Source: Pseudomonas sp. HN11 (GTDB lineage: Bacteria; Pseudomonadota; Gammaproteobacteria; Pseudomonadales; Pseudomonadaceae). From it: a stretch of 64,000 bases of DNA. Positions 60,296 to 64,000 of this stretch are shown here, piece after piece (positions within the stretch are counted from its first letter, which is position 1; each line of letters begins with the position of its first letter). The position numbers and the translations under genes are program-made. The stretch spans positions 941,001-1,005,000 of the forward strand of contig NZ_CP089985.1 of the NCBI RefSeq assembly GCF_021390155.1. Direction: 5' to 3'. Under the pieces are notes generated by a model. The model was not told where the DNA came from. It was given only the letters and a program-made list of their open reading frames with translations, and did not search any database.

Positions 60296-60420
60296 GTCTT
60301 GTCAAACCCCGGTCCGTCTGTGCGGACTCCTGGGTCGCATACGCCATGGTCTGCTGACCAAGTATGTTGACGTATGCCGGACGAGCGTGGCGCTCGTGGG
60401 AGACTACTCCCCTAGGACGG
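60287..60420 (-). promoter_or_regulatory. yybP-ykoY manganese riboswitch
   Basis: Read on the minus strand, the leader contains GGGGAGTAG at its 5' side, GTCAACATAC in the internal loop arm, ACCGGGG and then TTGACAAGACCTATGAC at the 3' side, in the order of the yybP-ykoY consensus. The basal helix GTCCTAGG/CCTATGAC has one mismatch. This class senses Mn2+ and turns on exporters of the family found directly downstream. Confidence 0.9.
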
Positions 60421-60423
60421 AGC

Positions 60424-60454
60424 GGATTTTGCCTAGGCAAAATCCATTCGGCAA
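60424..60454 (-). promoter_or_regulatory. Promoter with overlapping 22-bp palindrome, Mn exporter gene
   Basis: On the minus strand TTGCCG (60454-60449) and CAAAAT (60431-60426) are 17 bp apart. A perfect 22-bp palindrome centred on CCTAGG occupies 60424-60445, covering the -10 and most of the spacer, an ideal repressor position. It lies just upstream of the riboswitch. Confidence 0.55.
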
Positions 60455-60475
60455 GCCTTCTTTTTCAAACGCCCG

Positions 60476-61474
60476 TCAGCCGCGCTTTGCACGGTAGATG
60501 CGAAAACCATTGCCCTCGGCCTTGATCGCGCACACGCCCAGGTGCTCTTCGATCAGCGGTTGGTACTTCAGGAAGCTGTTGGCAACCAAACGGAGTTCGC
60601 CGCCTTTTGCCAGGTGTTTCGCCGCTTTTCGCAGCAGATTCTCGGTGGCGAAATAATCGGTATGCACGCCGACATGGAACGGTGGGTTGCTCAAAATCGC
60701 GTTCAAACCCAGCGGTGCTGCATCGATGCCATCACCGGTCAACACCTCGGCCTCCAGACCATTGGCGGCCAGGGTCAAGCGACTGCTGGCGGCGGCAAAT
60801 GCATCCACGTCCAACAGGGTCACAGTGTTATGCGGATAGCGACGTTTGACCGCAGCCCCCAACACGCCGGCGCCACAACCGAAGTCCAGCAGATGGCCGC
60901 TCGGCAGCTTGTCCAGGTGCTCCAGCAGCAGCTCGGTGCCACGATCCAGACGCCCGTGGCTGAACACGCCCGGCAAACTCACCACTTTAAGCGGACCCTC
61001 GGCCAGCGGCACGTCGAAGACCTGCGCAAGGCTCTCCAGTTCGACCGTTTGGGGGGCATTGGCCACGGTGATCTGCCATAGCTGGCAATGCCGCGCGCTG
61101 TCGAGCTTGCGTGGTTTGCCGAAGGGGATCAGCTGTTTGGCGGCGCTTTCGATCCCGGCTTTCTTCTCGCCGACCAAAAACAGCTCGGCGCCGGGCAAGC
61201 GCGAAGCTACGGCGTTGAGCAGGTAGTCGGTGAGGTCCTTGGACTTGGGCAGAAAGATCACTGCCGCATCAAATGCCCGCTCGGGCACGTTCACGCCGAA
61301 TTGGCTGCGCTCGGGGAAGCGTGCATCGAGTGCCGCCTGATCGCCGGCATGCCAGCACCAACCGTGGGCGCTGGGCAGGCGACCCAGCAGGTCGTCGGCA
61401 GGCAAGCCCACCAACAGCAGGTTGCCTTGAAAAAGTTCGGCCTGACGAAGCAGTACTTCACTGCGCGGATCCAT
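60476..61474 (-). CDS. rsmC: 16S rRNA (guanine-1207-N2)-methyltransferase
   Basis: This 332-residue duplicated methyltransferase has an N-terminal degenerate domain (about 1-150) and a C-terminal catalytic domain with the SAM motif [10 protein letters not shown] (197-206) and catalytic NPPFH (263-267). It methylates G1207 of 16S rRNA in the 30S subunit. Length is close to E. coli RsmC. Confidence 0.93.
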   Translation of the reverse strand: MDPRSEVLLRQAELFQGNLLLVGLPADDLLGRLPSAHGWCWHAGDQAALDARFPERSQFGVNVPERAFDAAVIFLPKSKDLTDYLLNAVASRLPGAELFLVGEKKAGIESAAKQLIPFGKPRKLDSARHCQLWQITVANAPQTVELESLAQVFDVPLAEGPLKVVSLPGVFSHGRLDRGTELLLEHLDKLPSGHLLDFGCGAGVLGAAVKRRYPHNTVTLLDVDAFAAASSRLTLAANGLEAEVLTGDGIDAAPLGLNAILSNPPFHVGVHTDYFATENLLRKAAKHLAKGGELRLVANSFLKYQPLIEEHLGVCAIKAEGNGFRIYRAKRG

Positions 61475-61504
61475 GGTCTGCTCCTTGAAAAGGGGCGCAG
61501 TTTA

Positions 61505-62470
61505 TCAACTGACGACGCGCAGCGGGGCGCCGTCGAAAAAGCCACGGGCGTTTTCCGCCAGTTGGCCGACGATGCGCTGGCGGGCTTCACGACTGCCCCA
61601 GGCGTTATGCGGGGTAACGATCAGCCGCGGGATATCGCCGGCCAGCAGTGGGTTGCCGTTGACCGGCGGTTCCACGCTCAGTACATCGGTGGCCGCGCCG
61701 CCCAGATGGCCGCTGCGCAAGGCGTCCGCCAGGGCCTGTTCGTTGATCAAACCACCGCGCGCCGTGTTGACCACAAACGCCCCAGGCTTGAGCAGCGCCA
61801 GCTCGCGGGCGCCGATAAAGTCGCGGGTGTGTTCGTTGAGCGGGCAGTGCAGGGTGAGTGCGTCCACCTGGGCCAGCAGTTCATCCAGCGGCACGCGGTC
61901 AGCGCGGGCCGGGCGGCCAGGGATAGCGCCGAGCAGGACACGCATGCCGAACGCTTCAGCCAGTCGCGCGACTGCGCCGCCCAATTCACCGTGGCCGAGC
62001 AGGCCGAGGGTCTTACCTTCCAGCTCGACAATCGGGTGGTCCAGCAGGCAGAACTGTTTGGCCTCCTGCCACTTGCCGGCGCTGACATCCCGTTGATAAT
62101 CCTTAAAGCGCGTCGCCAGGTTGAGCAACAGCATGATCGTGTGCTGCGCCACCGACGGCGTGCCATAGCCCTGGCAGTTGCTCACGGTGATGCCACGGGC
62201 GCGGGCGGCTTGCAGGTCGACATTGTTGGTGCCGGTGGCCGAGACCAGGATCAGCTTGAGTTCCGCGCAGGTCGCCAGGGTTTCGGCGCTGAGGGCGATC
62301 TTGTTGCTGATGACCACGTGGGCGCCTTGCACGCGTTCGATCACGTTCTGCGCCGTGGTGTCGGTAAACAACTGCAGCTCGCTGAAGCTGCCTCGCAGCT
62401 CACTGAGGTCGAGGTCCCCCAGGTCCAGGGACGGGTGATCAAGGAAGACGGCGCGGCGATTGTTCGTCAT
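61505..62470 (-). CDS. D-2-hydroxyacid dehydrogenase (hydroxypyruvate/glycerate type)
   Basis: This 321-residue NAD(P)-dependent enzyme has GHGELGG in the nucleotide-binding fold, the catalytic Arg in NTARGGLINEQAL, Glu in LSVEPPVNGNP and His in VTPHNAWGSREAR. These fit glycerate dehydrogenase (HprA-like), which reduces hydroxypyruvate; other 2-ketoacids are possible. An ATG one codon earlier (62473) is an alternative start. Confidence 0.85.
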   Translation of the reverse strand: MTNNRRAVFLDHPSLDLGDLDLSELRGSFSELQLFTDTTAQNVIERVQGAHVVISNKIALSAETLATCAELKLILVSATGTNNVDLQAARARGITVSNCQGYGTPSVAQHTIMLLLNLATRFKDYQRDVSAGKWQEAKQFCLLDHPIVELEGKTLGLLGHGELGGAVARLAEAFGMRVLLGAIPGRPARADRVPLDELLAQVDALTLHCPLNEHTRDFIGARELALLKPGAFVVNTARGGLINEQALADALRSGHLGGAATDVLSVEPPVNGNPLLAGDIPRLIVTPHNAWGSREARQRIVGQLAENARGFFDGAPLRVVS

Positions 62471-62555
62471 CAACTGTACCTTTTGCGACAGGGTTCGAAG
62501 GCGTAATCTTTCGAGCCTATCAGATGAAATAATCAGTTACTTAATTGGAGTGAGC

Positions 62556-63188
62556 ATGTACGCCGCCGAATTTTTGACCGTAGCCCTGATTCACTTGTTG
62601 GCGGTGGCCAGCCCCGGCCCGGATTTCGCGGTGGTGGTGCGTGAGAGTGTCACTCACGGCCGCCGCGCCGGGACCTGGACTGCACTGGGCGTCGGCTCGG
62701 CGATTTTCCTGCACGTGGGGTATTCGTTGCTCGGTATCGGCTTGATCGTGTCCCAGTCCATCGTGCTGTTTAACGCGCTCAAGTGGGCGGCGGCGGCCTA
62801 CCTGTTGTACATCGGTTTCAAAGCCCTGCGCGCGCAACCGGCCAAGCCTGCCGCCGAAGGCGAGTTGCATCGCGAAGCCGGCGAGCGCACCCCGCGTGGC
62901 GCCTTCACTGCCGGTTTCGTAACCAATGGCTTGAACCCCAAGGCCACGCTGTTCTTCCTGTCGTTGTTCACCGTGGTGATCAACCCGGACACGCCCCTGG
63001 CGATCCAGGCCGGTTACGGCGTGTACCTGGCGGTGGCGACGGCGCTGTGGTTCTGCCTGGTGGCGATGCTGTTCAGCCAGCAGCGCGTGCGCGCCGGGTT
63101 TGCGCGGATGGGGCACTGGTTCGATCGGACCATGGGCGCGGTGTTGATTGCCATTGGCGTGAAACTGGCCTTCACCAGCATGAAATAG
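62556..63188 (+). CDS. LysE/RhtB-family amino acid exporter
   Basis: This 210-residue protein has six membrane segments and the family signatures HLLAVASPGPDFAVVVRESVTHGRR (N-terminal), TAGFVTNGLNPKATLFFLSLF-type centre and a C-terminal segment. It exports amino acids or their derivatives; the substrate is unknown. The start is ATG 62556 after TTGGAGTGAGC. It is divergent from the dehydrogenase gene. Confidence 0.85.
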   Translation: MYAAEFLTVALIHLLAVASPGPDFAVVVRESVTHGRRAGTWTALGVGSAIFLHVGYSLLGIGLIVSQSIVLFNALKWAAAAYLLYIGFKALRAQPAKPAAEGELHREAGERTPRGAFTAGFVTNGLNPKATLFFLSLFTVVINPDTPLAIQAGYGVYLAVATALWFCLVAMLFSQQRVRAGFARMGHWFDRTMGAVLIAIGVKLAFTSMK

Positions 63189-63319
63189 GCCGGATGCTGG
63201 CGCAAAGCTAGCATTCATTGGGGTCTGCAAATCATTCCTTTGGCTGATTTGGCTGAAACATTAGCGCTCTACAGTGCAGTTCTTTCAGCCAAGACCGTGC
63301 AGTCATTAAAGGGATTCGT

Positions 63320-64000
63320 ATGTTGCAGACCCGCGTCATTCCACCCGCCGAAGGTGCGTACCAATACCCGCTGTTGATCAAACGCCTGTTGATGTCCGGC
63401 ACCCGTTACGAGAAGACCCGGGAAATCGTCTACCGCGACAAACTGCGCTACACCTACCCGACCCTGATCGAGCGGGTCGCACGGCTGGCCAATGTGCTGA
63501 CTGAGGCGGGTGTCAAGGCCGGTGATACCGTCGCCGTGATGGACTGGGACAGCCATCGCTACCTGGAATGCATGTTCGCCATCCCGATGATTGGCGCGGT
63601 GATCCACACCATCAACGTGCGCCTGTCGCCGGAACAGATCCTCTACACCATGAACCACGCCGAGGACCGCTTTGTGCTGGTCAACAGCGAGTTCGTGGGG
63701 CTTTACCAGGCCATTGCCGGGCAACTGACCACCGTTGACAAGACCCTGCTGCTCACCGATGGCGAATCCAAGACCGCCGAGCTGCCCAATCTGGTGGGCG
63801 AGTACGAAACCCTGCTCGCCGCCGCCAGCCCAAAGTATGACTTCCAGGATTTCGACGAACACTCCGTCGCCACCACCTTCTACACCACCGGCACCACCGG
63901 CAACCCCAAGGGGGTGTATTTCACCCACCGCCAATTGGTGCTGCACACCATCAGCGTGGCGACCATCATGGGCAGCGTCGACAGCGTACGGTTGCTGGGC
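63320..64000 (+). CDS. Fatty acid-CoA ligase / AMP-binding enzyme (3' end outside window)
   Basis: The 227 residues in the window cover the N-terminal ANL domain of a medium/long-chain acyl-CoA synthetase. The P-loop YTTGTTGNPKGVYFTHRQL ends about residue 208. The upstream block MDWDSHRYLECMFAIPMIGAVIHTINVRLSPEQ is typical of the AlkK-like group, which activates medium-chain fatty acids. The frame is open to the edge. The start is ATG 63320, 11 bp after a TTAAAGGGA ribosome site. Confidence 0.88.
   Translation, partial: MLQTRVIPPAEGAYQYPLLIKRLLMSGTRYEKTREIVYRDKLRYTYPTLIERVARLANVLTEAGVKAGDTVAVMDWDSHRYLECMFAIPMIGAVIHTINVRLSPEQILYTMNHAEDRFVLVNSEFVGLYQAIAGQLTTVDKTLLLTDGESKTAELPNLVGEYETLLAAASPKYDFQDFDEHSVATTFYTTGTTGNPKGVYFTHRQLVLHTISVATIMGSVDSVRLLG

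Overview
The window reads as chromosome of a fluorescent Pseudomonas (P. fluorescens group). The grounds are high-GC codon use, the Pseudomonas orders mreBCD-maf-rng-yhdP-nit-tldD-darP-pmbA, fagA-fumC-orfX-sodA, kdsD-kdsC-lptCAB-rpoN-hpf-ptsN-rapZ-ptsO, mlaFEDCB-ibaG-murA-hisGDC and uraA-upp-hpt-...-mqo, and REP/REPIN repeats containing TTCGCGAGCAAG and TGTGGGAG. I see no phage, IS element, CRISPR array, tRNA or rRNA. Almost everything is core genome with intact genes.

Layout. 1-1133 (-): 5' part of a zinc-phospholipase-C-like gene with a LexA box in its promoter. 1.37-6.8 kb (+): a D-glucarate/D-galactarate catabolic island (kdgD, ketoglutarate-semialdehyde dehydrogenase, sugar-acid MFS carrier, garD), then an AEC exporter. 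7.9-13.1 kb (-): CMD-family protein, an unusual cation-exchanger homologue, an RlpA-like lipoprotein and gatCAB. 13.3-26.5 kb (mostly +): cell-shape genes mreBCD, maf, rng, yhdP, a nitrilase, and tldD/pmbA flanking darP. 26.6-30.4 kb (+): a Fur-type operon, fagA-fumC-orfX-sodA, followed by a ZIP transporter. 30.4-37.5 kb (-): Kdo/LPS transport, sigma-54 and the nitrogen PTS. 37.7-45.7 kb (+): Mla lipid transport, ibaG, murA, hisG, hisD, hisC. 45.8-51.4 kb: uracil/purine salvage, small conserved genes and mqo. 51.4-56.3 kb: a 718-bp gap, small Pseudomonas proteins, YajG, an acyltransferase and a divergent SRAP protein. 56.4-64 kb: chemoreceptor, M48 lipoprotein protease, a GDT1-family Mn transporter behind a yybP-ykoY riboswitch, rsmC, a hydroxyacid dehydrogenase, a LysE exporter and the 5' end of an acyl-CoA ligase.

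Gene cooperation. The glucarate genes take up aldaric acids and convert them to 2-oxoglutarate. The fag operon fits an iron-starvation switch to iron-free fumarase and Mn superoxide dismutase, with a metal transporter appended. The kds/lpt and mla blocks build and maintain the outer membrane and sit beside murA and mreBCD for the wall.

No wholly new multigene system is evident. The points most worth a second look are: the SOS-type box on the phospholipase; a CaCA-family exchanger lacking both hallmark glutamates; an SRAP (YedK-like) protein lacking two active-site residues; mreC apparently starting at ATT inside a hairpin loop; an 11-bp inverted repeat flanking the kdsD promoter; a palindrome over the promoter of the Mn-riboswitch gene; and similar GTCAC direct repeats in front of two uncharacterised small genes. 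All calls come from reading the sequence; no database search was run.
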